DNA from: Acholoe squamosa
Lineage: Eukaryota > Annelida > Polychaeta > Phyllodocida > Polynoidae
DNA length: 64,000 nucleotides
Reading direction: 5' to 3'
Assembly: GCA_949317995.1 (NCBI GenBank)
Contig: OX439049.1
Location: 13,764,395-13,828,394 of the forward strand
In this document: in pieces, positions 34,390 through 47,460 of the stretch
How positions within the stretch are numbered: position 1 is the first letter of the stretch
How the letters are laid out: the number at the start of each line of letters is the position of its first letter
The notes under the pieces: model-generated
What the model was told of the DNA's origin: nothing
What the model saw: the letters and a program-made list of their open reading frames with translations, nothing else
Database searches by the model: none
Program-made: the position numbers and the translations under genes

Positions 34390-36165
34390 AGCAAAGATTG
34401 ACTGTAAAAGGGGGTGGGGGAGATTCGTCTCACACCCTACCCTTGTGCACAAAGGCAGCCCTATACATTAGGCAACATTGAATGTACTTCCAATTTTGTG
34501 AATGGTAATTAAAATAGACATGTTACCCTACGATATGAGCCATAGAGCACTTACATTAGTTCATAATTCCTTCAGTTTCTAGTCTCAGAGAAAATGGTAT
34601 GATTTTTTGCAATATTTCTAGGGCGTGAGACGAATCTCCCGGGAGTCAGACGATTTTCCCTCCCATTATATTAGGTATATCTCTAGCTAAGGTGGTAGTT
34701 GGAAAATGAGACTCATACATCTTATTCCTTTATCATAAAGGTAGTTAAGCATCATAAAGAGAATTATTAAATATGATGGCCTGGTAGTTATACAAGCCTG
34801 TCCATACAGGGCGTGAGACGAATCTCCTGGGCGTGAGACGATTCTCCCTCCCATTATATGATGTATAACTATGGCCATGGTGGTAGTAAGAAAATGCCAT
34901 TCACACATGTTTTTCCTCAATCATATAGGTACTTAGGGATCATAAGAGGGATAGTTAAATATAAAAAAGCATAAGAGTTATATGTGCATTCACTTGACTA
35001 GCGGGTGGCGAACTTGAAGGGCGCAGCGGGGGACCATTAGGTGTCCCCCTTTCTGGTCACCCCGGCGCCTTGGCGGACCGGCTATCCGGCCTGGTATGGG
35101 GGTTTAATCCCCCTGTCCAGTCCGGGCCGGCTCTATCGGTCTGTCCCCCACAGGTCCACGTCAACATGGTGGGCACTGCGGGGTCCAGTGGTCTCTGGCC
35201 AGTCTGGTCTGGGGCCCTTAGGACGACCTTTGTTTGTTGGACAGCCAGTGGTGACTTGGCACCGGCATGGTGGCGGCCATAGCCGCCATCTTGCTTTTCA
35301 CGGACCCGGACCTTCCTTCAGTGGTTTTCATCGCTTCACTCTCTAACGGACCATACCTCATCTCATCTCATTTCACTACAACTCCACTGGTAAGTCAACC
35401 TTACTTACTGTCCCACTTAGGGTCTCCTTTATTGGTGCACTCTTTGTGGGAAACTACCTCCAGTTCAGGCTCATGGTGTTGGTGCACGTCGCAGACCTAA
35501 GTGTGCGTCCCAGTGTAATTGTTTCCTTGACTAGGTTCAACATGCCCTGGTGTGTGTGCACACTAAATGTAGGGGTTTATTGCTCTGCATTTATTGGGAA
35601 CAGACACCTGTGGCACTGTTGCTAACTAAGTTACCTATGTCTTGGTCTCTGGGTGCCGTCTGACCCAGTCTGTACCGACCCATGAGCGGGGCCCCTACGG
35701 TTTTGCCCTGGGGGAACCGGGTAGTGGTTTGTAAGGTTGACTGTCTAATACCTTGTACTCACCCTGCTACTAGGCAGGTGCTCTTTTTTCACCGCTTACT
35801 ACCTCGCTTCGTTCTTGTTCTCTCCACCTTTCACAGGTTTTTTTTCTTTTACGGTGCGTGGTTGACACCAGTATAGCACCAATCCCCTTTTAACGCTTCT
35901 CACTTGGGGGGGGGCAAACCTTTAAAAAAAAAAGAAGTTATATGTGCATATATGTACAGGTAGGGGTGAGACGAATCTCCCTCTAAACCTACCCCTGCAT
36001 ACATCAATGCATCTGAGCACCTATGTGTAGCACCCAGGCTCCCAATTTTTTTATGCATATACCAGCACATGTTAAGGAATAATAGAACATATTTCTTTAG
36101 TCAATGTAAGGGATTTATATGGGGACAGGAGCAACATCTTTGGGCGTGAGACGAATCTCCTGGAA
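34390..36165. repeat. Diverged satellite with GTGAGACGAATCTCC core
   Basis: The core GTGAGACGAATCTCC(C/T) occurs near 34626, 34812, 35967 and 36149, and in reverse complement near 34420. Units of about 185 bp with GGTGGTAGT(T/A)(G/A)GAAAATG are recognisable at 34690 and 34875. The array is split by the retroinsertion at 34990-35935. Confidence 0.7.
34990..35935 (+). mobile_element. GC-rich retroinsertion with 14-bp target duplication
   Basis: AGTTATATGTGCAT is present at 34976-34989 and again at 35936-35949. The inserted 946 bp is much richer in G+C than its surroundings and ends in an A-rich tail (TTTAAAAAAAAAAAGA). These are the marks of LINE-machinery retroposition. No long frame is seen, so it is a SINE-like, truncated LINE or processed RNA copy rather than an autonomous element. 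Its source is not recognised. Confidence 0.8.
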
Positions 36166-37439
36166 AATTCAGCAAATACGTTTTTGCTTGCAGCATAAAA
36201 AAAATTGTCTATAGATGCTCAAATGGTGTTGAAAGAATCCTCAAATGATATGAAAAATATCTAGAAATAGTTATCTGCCCTCCTACCTATTTTCATTATT
36301 CTATTCCTCTTCATATGTACATATTTAGATATTATCAATGGAAAACGAGTCTTTTGGGATAGCTTCAGGCCCCTAACTCCCATAATATGCCTGAGATATA
36401 TGTAAAACTAGGGTTTCCCATGTAGCTCTAACCCAGGGCGATCAGAAAGCATCATTATAACACATATATGTTCCATTTTGAAAAGATTTATCTAGCACAG
36501 AAGTCAAATTGGTCAAATGACCACAAGTGGTGCCCATCGACCATATGATCTACAGTCGGCCCTTGGTTCCTCGAGCTCTTACTACCTCGAATCCCTCACT
36601 ACCTCGATCCTTGACCTTGACTACGGACTTTTTCTCTTTATATTTGTATTCACTTCCTCAGATATCTTACTACTTCGAGTTCGGATGGATTTCCCCTATC
36701 AATTTAATAGCTTAAGTACTAAAACAGGACTCACATCCTCGAACAAAAAAAAACAGATGTATAAAATTTCAGAGACCAGAGCTGTATATTTTATCAGCAC
36801 AATTTATCACTTGTAACCACAAACACACAACAGCTGTCCCTGCTATGTGAGTTCGTGGCCACCTCCCCTTGGTGGAGGATGGAGTGAGCTTGGTCACAAT
36901 TTGGAATACAATACTAGACCTGTTACTATCAGTGAGTGGTGATAGCAGGAGGGATGTACAACCACTCTCAGTGTAAATGACCACAAACTTTTCCCTCAAA
37001 ACATTAATGCACTCAAGCAATGTTGATTCACTTAATGTAAGAGGGAATCTAGTACTGATAATCTTGTGACACACTGAATTTGTTACATATGGTCAGTGCT
37101 ACTTCTGACGACACTGTAGACGTCCCCAGCGGGGAGGTCACGGTCTGTTGCCCCCCACCCTACCCCATGCCCTACCTTCACACCAGGTGGGTGTAGTGGG
37201 GCTCTATACCTTTAGTAAGGTGGGTCCGTTTTTTGTTGTTTTTCTTTCCATTTTTTTTTTCATTTTGCCACTCAATACCAAAGTCAATGTATAACTATAC
37301 TCCATCATGCTGATCATGATCGTGATCATGCTGTTTTTGGTCAGAAATGCCTGGAACACTTAAATTACTGTTTCTCAGAAGATATTGACACAAGGAACTT
37401 GAAATAAAAAGTAGAGGAAAGGTCCTTAAGGGGTGGTTC

Positions 37440-37645
37440 TGATGACCTATGGCCTGACCTTGATCAAGGTCATAGTCAACTTAAGGTCAAAGGTCAAATT
37501 TATTAATTTTTTTGTAAATGGGTTAACATTTGTTGAGATTTAGCAAGATGAATGATTTAATCAATGATTAGTTGACCTTTTCCAATATTTGACCAAGAAG
37601 GTCAAGTTGACCTATTGAAGGTCAAGGTCAAAGGGACATTTCCCA
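37440..37645. repeat. GGTCA-rich cluster
   Basis: At least eight copies of AAGGTCA/TGACCTT, including AAGGTCAAAGGTCA and AAGGTCAAGGTCAAAG. A similar cluster occurs at 59880-60085. It is probably a dispersed repeat; the half-site equals that of nuclear receptors. Confidence 0.6.
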
Positions 37646-38701
37646 GCTAGCACAACTCGTGTAATTTACGTCATTCTTACGTGAAAACTCATCTGATTTA
37701 TGTATAAAAGACATCATTTGGATGAGTGGTGCTAGCAGGGCTTGTGTCCTTCCTTCCATATTTAAGGGAGTCTACTGATGTCTTCTCAGTCAGATAGGTC
37801 TTGGCCTAGGCCCAGGCTAGGGAAATGTCCACCTGACTAGAATGATCTCACCCAGTCCCAAGGAGGAATCCTCTGACTGGACCCCTCCCCCCACTCTGTC
37901 ACTGATGTTCAATTATCAAAGGAAAGCCCTCCTAGTCAGTCAGAGAGAAGTCCTGGTAGTCAGTGCTACAGTAGGGGCCACCTCCAGGTGGTCCCTCCAG
38001 TGGTGGGCCTACAGGTGTGGTGCAGTGGGGGAGGTGTTAGAGCTAATCTCTCACTCTCCCTCACAGAGCTAATAGGTCATGATGTTGTAGTTGCTTAGAA
38101 AACATAGTGGTGCCCATTAGAAAGAAGGAAACTAGACATTTTCTAAACCTTATTTAACCAGGGAATATGTGAGTACCATTTTTAAATATGTGAGATGCAT
38201 ATTTCACACAATAAAAAGCTTCTGCCTTATTTAAGATAAATCCATACTTGGTAACCCAGTGGCCACTAGTAGGGAGCCCCAATGCAGGTATCAAGAGGAT
38301 CTTATCTTTTCTTATCTCAGATGCAGGTGCTTGGTCGACTGGCGACCCTATCACAGCTCTGCGTTAGACTACACACTGTGGTGTTATTTTTACTCAGTTA
38401 GAAATTAAATGGTCAGCCTCTTAGTGTAGTACTACATGTACATAGAGTTGTTCTCACACAGATAGTGGTTGTACAAGAGGGAAGAGAGAGGAGTGTGGGA
38501 GATGGGGGTGTTGGCACTTGAAAGTGAGTTTAGTGTGGGCTTTGATGTTTGGTATCATTTCCTGTCATTTGGTTTGACACAAAGTGGGCATTATATACAA
38601 TTATACCACGATTTGTGGGTTACACAGTGCTTTTTGGTGGATAATCCCATCCACATATCTGTCGATATTGCACACCCTATATACTTTAACATCAATTTTG
38701 T

Positions 38702-38776
38702 AAGGCGTGCTGTTATCCATGTAAGGCGTGCTGTTATCCATGTAAGGCGTGCTGTTATCCAGGATAACAGCACGTC
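38702..38776. repeat. Three 21-bp repeats plus inverted copy
   Basis: GTAAGGCGTGCTGTTATCCAT repeated in direct orientation three times, the last followed at once by its reverse complement (GGATAACAGCACG). A strong hairpin would form. Confidence 0.85.
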
Positions 38777-38822
38777 TTTCCCATGTCACATGTCACATAT
38801 TAAAACCCACGAAATTTTCCAG

Positions 38823-38893
38823 CCAGGGTAGGGATCGAACCTGCAGTCTCACATCCCAAATCCAACTCCCTATGCACTGCGCCACAGGGACTG
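38823..38893 (-). other. tRNA-derived SINE head, minus strand
   Basis: Read on the minus strand it has an A box (TGGCGCAGTGCATAGG) and a perfect B box (GGTTCGATCCC). Downstream on the same strand is the ACATGTGACATGGG sequence also seen in the dispersed repeat at 6889, suggesting that repeat is part of this SINE family. Confidence 0.65.
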
Positions 38894-39023
38894 ACGAGAA
38901 GTGGTTGGCTAGAACTAAACCAAAGGAATCCTAGCCGGGCGCCGAGGCGTGTGTACCGATCGTGTATACATAACCAAAGGACGCGTTCAAATTAATCCAA
39001 GCCGAGACGGCCACTGAAGGAGG

Positions 39024-39357
39024 AGACGCGGTGGTCTAGCGGTTAGCACGTTGCGCTCAGCCGCGAGGGGTCCGCGGATTGGTTCCCGGCCCGGACGCAT
39101 CTTTTTTCGCTGTGTGCGCTGTCGCTGTCCGCTGCCGGGTGAGGAGGTGTATTATACACAAACATAACAGCGAGACGCATTGAAATCTTTTTTCGCCCTG
39201 TGCGCAGTCGCTGTCCGCTGCCGGGCGACGAGGTGTATGTACCGATCGTGTACAAACACTATTTTTCGCCGTGTGCCGCTGCCAAGGCTAGCCGAGACGG
39301 GGGCTGTCGCTGTCCGCTGCCGGGCGAGGAGGTGTATGTACCGATCGTGTACACACA
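39024..39357 (+). other. tRNA-like SINE head with tandem GC-rich body
   Basis: The head has an A box (GTGGTCTAGCGGTTAG) and a weaker B box (GGATTGGTTCCCGG). The body repeats CGCTGTCCGCTGCCGGG(C/T)GA(G/C)GAGGTGTAT three times (about 39119, 39209 and 39307), each followed by CCGATCGTGTACA-type sequence. The high CpG content contrasts with the flanks, so it is probably young. Confidence 0.6.
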
Positions 39358-39843
39358 ATGGCTGGCATCGAGTCCCGGGGAGGGGGAATAATTTTTGTTT
39401 TCAACTTGAATTTATTGGTATAATATTGATTATTTATTGGTTTCGTGGTATAAAATAAGTAGACAATGGATAACTCATGACTCGTGGGTGTTATCGACGA
39501 TAATAACACTCGGCCTACGGCCTCGTGTCATTATCCGTCGATAACACCCACTCGTCATGAGTTATCCATTGGTTACTTGTTCACTAGATGAAGACGGTGA
39601 GGGCATTTATTTTGTAACGTCTGAAGTGAGCTGCTCACGCTCTCTATCAGTCATTGCACTTTGAACCTTTACCATGTCTACATCACCACTAACAAAAAAG
39701 AAAAGTTCCCTCCCCCTCCCCCCCCGCACCGCTCACACTCCCAACCAGACCACAGCCACCCCAGTTTTATCTCCTCAGATAACTTGACACCTCGAACATT
39801 TTGTGGCGACCGCTGATATTTGAGGAACCAAGGGCCGACTGTA

Positions 39844-41215
39844 ATAAGCGCACACCCCACCTTTTGGGGCCTCAATTCATGCAAATGCAGTCAGGGATGT
39901 GATTTGAAAATCGCCCAAATGTAGGAAGAATTTTTAAGTCCCAATATAGAGTATTCAACACCACAAAATAGACTGCACAGGCACTCAGCATAAGTTTTAT
40001 AAATAGTTTTGTGGTGTTATATATCAAAAGTGGGTAAAATGTAAGTTGCACATGCAGCACCACAGCCCAAAGGCATGGGGGGGCAGAACAGAAATGGTGC
40101 ATTATGGTGCATTTTAGCATGCTATTGTAATGGTTCGTATCGACTTATATGTTGGGTGGCTCGTTGGCTCGCTTATCACTAGAGATACCAACACAACACG
40201 AGTAGTTCGGGTTGGGCAAAGCCCCGGATACCCCTACCTCTCGGGTAGGACTTTATTCAAGTTTCAATGGATTATAACTGAGCGTCTTGACTGGACCACG
40301 TCCAGTCCCCTTCTGCCGCTCGTCCGGCTTCTTAGTAGAAGCTGGACGCGAGGCATGGTGCTGCCCCCTCTTGTACCAACGGGGTATCGCAAAGCGACAC
40401 CTAGCTGGCATAGAAGGAACAAGCACCACACGAACACGTCTCTCGGATGAACGGCACTAATATATATACAACGATGCCGGCCCCTACACTATATATGTAC
40501 GGTGTGCATCCCCGACGAAAAATGACGCAGCAGAGAAATGATTTGAAAATTGTTAGTGTAGGAAAATTTCTACATTCCCAATACATGTGCAAGGTATTTA
40601 ATGGCACCAAATGGTCTACAGAGGCAACATCTGTAATGTTTGGGTAAAATAAATTTAGGGATCTATAGGAATACCCACCAGGGGAATCCTATTTTCAAAA
40701 CGCTGTGACATAAATATTGTTTGTTGTTGGAAAATGATCTTCGTGAATATAATGGGCGATCTGGGAGGGGGGCATCCCCCCAGGCCCCCCAAGAAATTTT
40801 TAAACATCTAGAGGCCAAATGGTGCAGTTATTTGCAGGCCTTTATGTTACAGCCAGAGTACCAGACCCCCCCCACCCCCCCGAAGTAAAATATTTTCTCA
40901 ATGGATTTGGGAAAATCATGAGGGTCAAATTTTTGGCTCCCAATTGGAGGAAAACCTCAAATTGGAGGAAAAATCACATCCCTGTGCAGTGCAATAACAG
41001 AGATTTTCGGGGGCAAAAACAACGATTTTTAGGCTTTAGGAGGTGCTCTTATTAGAATTAATTTTGAATTGATGTTTTGAGTATCTAACAATTAAATTTC
41101 CTCACGTGTGCGCTTATTAGAATGAATACAGTATACTTAAATGTATTTTTATTTTGATCATATTTTCGATGCCATAAATTCTCACATATTCCCGCATTGC
41201 AAACTAAAGGGTTCC
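39844..41215. other. Host intergenic DNA with a GC-rich patch
   Basis: No gene is supported. A patch at about 40140-40450 is CpG-rich and distinct from its surroundings and may be an unrecognised retroposed RNA. C- and G-runs of the dispersed family occur near 40765 and 40865. Confidence 0.35.
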
Positions 41216-41218
41216 CTC

Positions 41219-41531
41219 CCACTTGGCGAAAAAAAGTTTTTTTTTCAACTTTTGCAAGCGTTTTTGTTAGGGTTGGGTAAAAAAACGTTGAAAAAAGTTT
41301 TTGAATTAGTTTTCGATGTTAGAAAAAGTTTGTATGTAGCGTTATTTTAAAGTTAAAAACGTTTTTAACCAAAAGTAAAAACCTTTTATAGAACGTCAAA
41401 ACACATTTTTTGAGTATGTGTTGACGTTATTTTAATGTTGAAAAAACGTTTGGCAAACTAAGGAACCAAATAAAAACGTTATTTTAACGTAATAAAACAA
41501 CAAAAAACGTTTTTATGCCAAGTGGGCTAGG
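41219..41531. mobile_element. MITE-like foldback with CCCACTTGGC ends
   Basis: The left edge CCCACTTGGCGAAAAA is matched in reverse complement at the right edge (TTTTTATGCCAAGTGGG). The interior is full of AAAAACGTT motifs in both directions, so most of the element can fold back. No target duplication could be defined. Confidence 0.65.
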
Positions 41532-42314
41532 GTCGGATGCAGATATGATGCAGATTATCTACAAGATGTAAAGGACAGTATTACAGCTGAAAAGAGTCTA
41601 GGCGCAACTTTGGGTCTTCTATGCAGGTAGTAGTACTCCTTCATGTGGGAATTTATGGTATATATTAGAATACCTCATCTGCTCCTTTCATTTTTTTCTT
41701 TCAACCTGTTTGAAAATCTCATCATATCTAACATGAATAATCATTATTTCAGGGCTTTATCAAGGCTCTTCATCTTTTTCAAGAACCTGTGTGGACTGGA
41801 TATCACCGATCGGACCCCGAGACGGATCAACTTCCAACACGATTAGAATACCTGGACAATATGTCTAAAGTACATTAAACATATGGCACAACGACCTTCA
41901 TTGCTAGCTAGCGGAGGTTTAGATTATTGTGCTGATGATGTTCATTTGAAATTTCTGATGATGCTTCTGCATCATGGCTTCAAATAACTATGAATTCTTC
42001 AGGCGATCTTTTCAGGAATGCCTTACTACGATTACTGCGATGCGATTTTGTGCCAAGGAATTCACAGATTAGAAGACGCGATTGTCTATCGCCAGAAACC
42101 AACTCAAATCCAGGGGCGTAGGAAAAGGGGGGGGGGGGCTCGGCCCCCTCAATCCTTAATGAGGTGGGGCCTGAGTGTCTCTAGGCCCTCCCCAAAATAA
42201 ATTGTCAAGAATTCATAAGAAAATTGGATGAAAAGCTAAAACTTTGCATCTCAAATTAGATTAATACAGTAAAGGGATAGGGAAAATGGGGGCCTGAACT
42301 TCAAATCAGATCTA

Positions 42315-42596
42315 CCCTAATCTCCCGCGTATAAGGCGCAGCCCGTGTATGAGGCACACCTAGAGTTTTGCAAAATTCTCAAAAAAATGAAAAATTCATA
42401 ACTTTGGTTCTACTGAATGAATTTTCATAATTCAAAGACCTATGTGTAACTTGGGCCCCATGGACCCCCCCATATATCCTATTATGGCTAAGGGGGCATG
42501 TAACATATCAAAAGAAAGGTCTTGGAGTCCCCCTTGTGGATGCAATGAGAACTAAACCCCCCATAGAAGACGGGCCTTATACGCAGGAGATTACGG
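42315..42596. mobile_element. TA-flanked MITE (copy 2, diverged)
   Basis: Ends CC(C)TAATCTCCCGCGTATAAGGCGC and GGGCCTTATACGCAGGAGATTACGG with TA on both sides. Same family as 27898-28142, but longer and more diverged inside. Confidence 0.8.
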
Positions 42597-42599
42597 TAA

Positions 42600-45500
42600 A
42601 ATCAAAAAAATTACTTTTCTGTACAAATTCTATATGTAGGTAATTATATGCGTCATTACGCTTGAGCCGACAATTGAAGGTGGTTATAGTGGGTCTCCGC
42701 CAATGATTTGCTTCCTACACCTCTGTAAATCTGCTTAAACTAAATGAAAAAAAAACCAGTTGCTATGAAAAGTGGTCTGACGCTAATGGATTTGAAGCGC
42801 TGACTACTATTTTTAGTGCTTGAGAAGTATTTCAAGAGGCCCATACCCTGGTGCTTATACAGGACTGGTGCATATTCAAAACCTGGCGCTTAAACGTGAC
42901 AATACGGTGGTTGGCAATGGCATAATTTCAATCCTTGATAGTTATTTTTGAACCCCTTGCTACCCCCATCAATTAATTGTGAAGTACTTTATGACCTGGT
43001 AAACAATAAAATGTTTCAATCATAATTCATATTTTATTGTACTGTATTTTTACACATCTTCTGTCAAGGCAGTATAGTCTAGAAGCCTGGTAATTACATA
43101 CAGAAGTATGGTCTATGCCGACATCATTTATGTATCGATGCCAAGATTACAACGTGAAGATGTCGCGTAATGACATTAATGATATCATGAAAGATGAAAA
43201 ATGATGACTTATATGTAGCATATGTACAGCTGTCATTGGACACACATAATCTAAATCACATTCAGCAAATGCATCAGCAGCAGTAACTAGAAAATTATCT
43301 CGAGGAAATCAAGTTGGCAAATAGAAAGATTAATGAAATAAGCAAATTGCATTTCGGTGCATTGGCAGCATTACAACCTTTTCATGTGCTATAGAATGAA
43401 AGTATAAAATAGTCTTTATAGAATAATAAATAAAGCTGTCTCACAAGCTAAAATGACTTGAATTTTTGTAAAAGTGATTGTAACTAGTGCTCCTTATGAT
43501 AGCATAATTTCTATTGCTTTTTAAAGTGATTTTTGTTTTATTTTCATTGAAATCAATATCAAGTATCCACCCTTTGCACATCAAGTAGGACACATTCAGT
43601 GCTGAAGCACATTTAGTTTGGAAAAGAGAAAATGTATTTCTATATTTTACCCAAAGAGAAACAGCCATGTGGAAATTTGACAATGGCCACACCAACACCC
43701 GAATGGACAAATACATATAGGCAATCTATGAACAAACCTGAGGCTCATCTGAAACATACTCATAACTTTAAACAAACCCTACTTCTTTATTATTTTACTA
43801 CTTAGAAATTGGTACTTTGTACAGATCATGGCAGAAGTGGCGTAGATTTTGCCGTTAAGCGTTCTACACTTCAAGTAGAGGCGGGGTTGGGTAGGTATAA
43901 CCGACATTGTGTATCCGTACAATATGTACCTTAGGGCCATCCTTTATCATAAAGGAGGCACATATCAGAGTGGTGTATTTACATAGGGTTTGTTAACATG
44001 GTGCGCTTTTAGACACACTTACAACTATGTAACAAAGTGGGGTAACGAAACTGTCTCTTTATCTACAGAGTACATGGAAAACATATTAACAGGAATGTTA
44101 AATAGTTGTTTTTTTTTTTTTTCAGTAATAAAATTTAGATATCTGCTAAATGAACCCAAAACCCTGTCCTGATAAATCAGTAGGATAGATGTAATAGTTA
44201 ATGCATTTGAACAAATTCACAGCTTCAGGACTCTCAAGTTGCACAAATCAAGGATGATATAACGTTTCTTTGAAATGATTGCTAACAGGGTGACCAATTA
44301 AGCCAAGGTTGAAAATCCTTTGTAAAAGGCGGTGCCCACAATGTTCCGGTCCATTCACCAATTTTGGGTAGGGGAAATTACTAACCCTTCTATTGAAAAC
44401 TGATCATTCCCTAACACCTCACCGTATTATAAGGAGACCTGTGGCAGCAACAGACCAGAGTCCTTACCTTTCTATACATATTTAGACACAGGTTTGCTTG
44501 AATGTAGCCTTATTGTGGTCTACTCTAATTGCTAGGAGAGTAACACCTCCGATGGTATTTGAACCAATGAGAGACATTTAACTTTTAACCTCATGCCTCG
44601 TCAGTACCAGTCTAGAGGCTTAATGATACCAAATGATTTCCAACTAAATTTATAAGTTTTTCTGTAATCAAAACAGCTAAAAATTTCCAATTATCACCTA
44701 AAACAACCAGTATTATCTTGTGTGTGACAAAAAAAAAAGTTGAGCAAGTTCCTGCTAATACTAAACGGTGGGTTTCAGGACAACACAGCGCACCGACACC
44801 TGTCCAAGAACGAAATGTGTTGGGTGTAAGGAAAGACACAAAATTGCACATATATTGTGAATTGAATACTTGAAAACAAAGCAAATTTCATTGAGTTTCT
44901 ACAGTGCAGAGGCGACAGAATGTCTTCAATATTTTCAGTGTATTGATCAGAATTGAGAGGAATTACATCATTTGCATCCTATAGGACTTAGCCCCCCTCA
45001 GGGTGCATATTATATGCGAGGAACCTACACTAGATGAGTACTAAAATGTCCAAAATTTGAAACCCCGGTGCGTCCTATAGGATTTTAGCCTAGGCCAAGA
45101 AAAATAAAAGGCGTGTTTCCAGTAACAGCTCAAAGAGGTAGGGTCGGTAGGTCGGATTTATTTTTTTTGTTTTTTTTTACATTTATATAGGAAATGTTAG
45201 GGCACATATCAATGGATGTATCAAATTCTTTGATTTCATTGTGAAATAATGATGGGAAAATGGCAACTATGAGAGAGGGGAAGAACACGAAAAGGATACA
45301 GGAAAAATCCTCAAAAAGTAATGAAAATAAGAAAAAATTTAAAATATGAAAAAATGAAACAGAATTCTTCAAAATCACAATTTTTTTTTATTTCTATTTT
45401 TGCCCCTGTTTTGCTAGGATCGGTCGGGTTACTGGAAACAAACCTTTTTTTTTTTTTTTATTTGGTCCTAACTTGGGGTGTGTGCTATACGCCAGGGGCG

Positions 45501-46185
45501 TTATATAATTGGAAGGTCATTATAGTAAAAAGGGTATCTGCTGAATGGAGTTACAGAGTCTAGCTTTGTGTCTCTCCTTATTAGGGTTTCTTGGACATCC
45601 AGAACAACCAAGCACCAGCCAGCTTTGCCACTCACCACGAAAATATACTTGGGTCAAAAAATAAACATCACAAAAATAGGCCAACTAGCTTCTCTCATCA
45701 TATCTTTGTCACATAAACATAAAATTTGTAGGGCTGTACATATTGGTATGTAGGTTTCTAGAGTATACTTTTATCAATTCTTACCTCTAGACGAGTTTCG
45801 CTCTTGTAGGGATAAACATTAGGATGATATGGCAATCTATATCTCTGTTTTCTCATTAACATAAAGATATTGATCATGCAGTATAGGTATTAGTGGAATT
45901 CCACTTTGGTAATACCCTTTTACATAATACCCAATAACGTACATCTTATACTGACAATCTCTCTTTGATTCTTACACATAACGGGTGTTTTTTTATATGC
46001 CAGTGGTTATATGTCGGTGCTTGTTACAGACACTGGATTTGTACTGTATTCATTTATTCAATATATGACATGTTAAACTGTGCTCATTTACAGAAATAAC
46101 ACCACAGCATACTAACGTAAAATGAGGGAATTATGAACATTCTTTGGTATCTAATCATTTAAATGCCAAATATTCCATTAATGCT
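42600..46185. other. Host intergenic DNA
   Basis: I see no convincing exon, RNA gene or mobile-element end here. Frames are short and without family resemblance. Confidence 0.3.
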
Positions 46186-46204
46186 TTGTGTCTTTATGTT
46201 GCCA

Positions 46205-46385
46205 TGATGCATTAATGCAGCTATGATGCATTAATGCAGCTATGATGCATTAATGCAGCTATGGCAATGAATTACGTCAACTCTATAATTGAGTCAATGG
46301 GTTGGCACGATGCATGAATGCAGCTTTGGCGAGTTACTCCCTAGTGCAGCATTGGTGCATCATGACGATGACTAAATATGAATCC
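46205..46385. repeat. ATGCATTAATGCAG repeats
   Basis: GATGCATTAATGCAGCTAT is repeated three times from 46207, with diverged copies near 46310 and 46345, and relatives near 48475-48620. Partly palindromic. Confidence 0.7.
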
Positions 46386-47460
46386 TTGAGGCATCAACCC
46401 ACCCTAAGGCTTAATCCACCAATCGTTATAACTTCTCATCCGATATGGAAACTTTAAGAGCCTTTAATACCTTGGCCTTGGACCTATGTTATGTAAAATA
46501 TGCATGCCTTATATCTGTGCTAATTCAATCCAGCGCAGAGCAAACTTTACATTCCGTTCTACATATCGGTCTTCATAACCGCACCAGCTAACTACACAGA
46601 GGTGCACAGACACAAATACTAACGTGCTCCACAATGATAAACACACTAACCTATTAAACAAATTAATCATGCAATTGATTCAAATCACCTCAATCAAAGT
46701 CTCATTTAAGTAATTATATAAAAATAGAAAAGGATGAAAACTGATTTCCACCATCGATCGGCATATTGGTCCCGGCTCACTCACACCATTGTTCATACAT
46801 TTCACAGCCAGTACTTTACGATACTCGTGCACGATGCCATTCCGCATTATAATGTGGACCGAACCACTCCCCTGAGCTAATGATATCTACTTTTTACAGG
46901 TAACAACTCTAAATCCATTTCCAAGTATTTTCAGTCTACAGAATGACTGGCAGCTTTCATAGTATCTAAAACCATAGTAATAATTTAATGTTTCAGTGTA
47001 TTTACTTTTTCTTTTTAACTTAACACATCCTCAGTTTATGTTACCTTATACCAATATTTAACCCGTAATGCTTTCTTACATTTTCCACCCGAGAGTAATT
47101 TAATTCATCAATGTTATACACTTTGTTAAGCCGCAGGATCAGGTGGATTTTGAATAATATAACATTAGTCACTAATTTGATGCAGATGAAAATCTATATC
47201 AATATCACATCTAGATCTATCCATTACATTCTTTATTGCAGTCCTCACTTAGCAGGGACTTCTAATGTTGGTCAACCGATCCTCGACTTTATATCAACAA
47301 TACAATATACTCAAACAGGATCAATCTGGGTGGGATAAACTTATCAAGGTGCAAACAAAACCCTTTTTAAACACAAAGTAAAGTATCAGACAAAGTGAAG
47401 AATTTGCAGTTTGATAGCCTGAAAATGGTCTCAAACTTGTGGGTAAATGACAGGGACTTG

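Larger units (their letters stand above)
36553..39841. mobile_element. pogo/Tigger-like DNA transposon, 3.3 kb, non-coding
   Basis: The left end CAGTCGGCCCTTGGTTCCTC is matched by its reverse complement at 39822-39841, with TA on both sides (36551-36552, 39842-39843). Subterminal ACCTCGA motifs lie next to both ends. This is the end structure of Tc1/mariner-superfamily pogo/Tigger elements. No transposase frame remains; the interior holds GGTCA repeats, a hairpin array and at least two SINEs, so it has been filled by nested insertions. Confidence 0.7.

Noticed and set aside
35041-35876. Protein genes in the GC-rich block
   Set aside because: Several overlapping frames of 60-101 codons arise from high G+C; the block is a retroinsertion without family resemblance.
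46205-46270. A CRISPR-like array
   Set aside because: The units are contiguous with no unique spacers, in animal DNA. The same holds for the 76-bp and 69-bp arrays.
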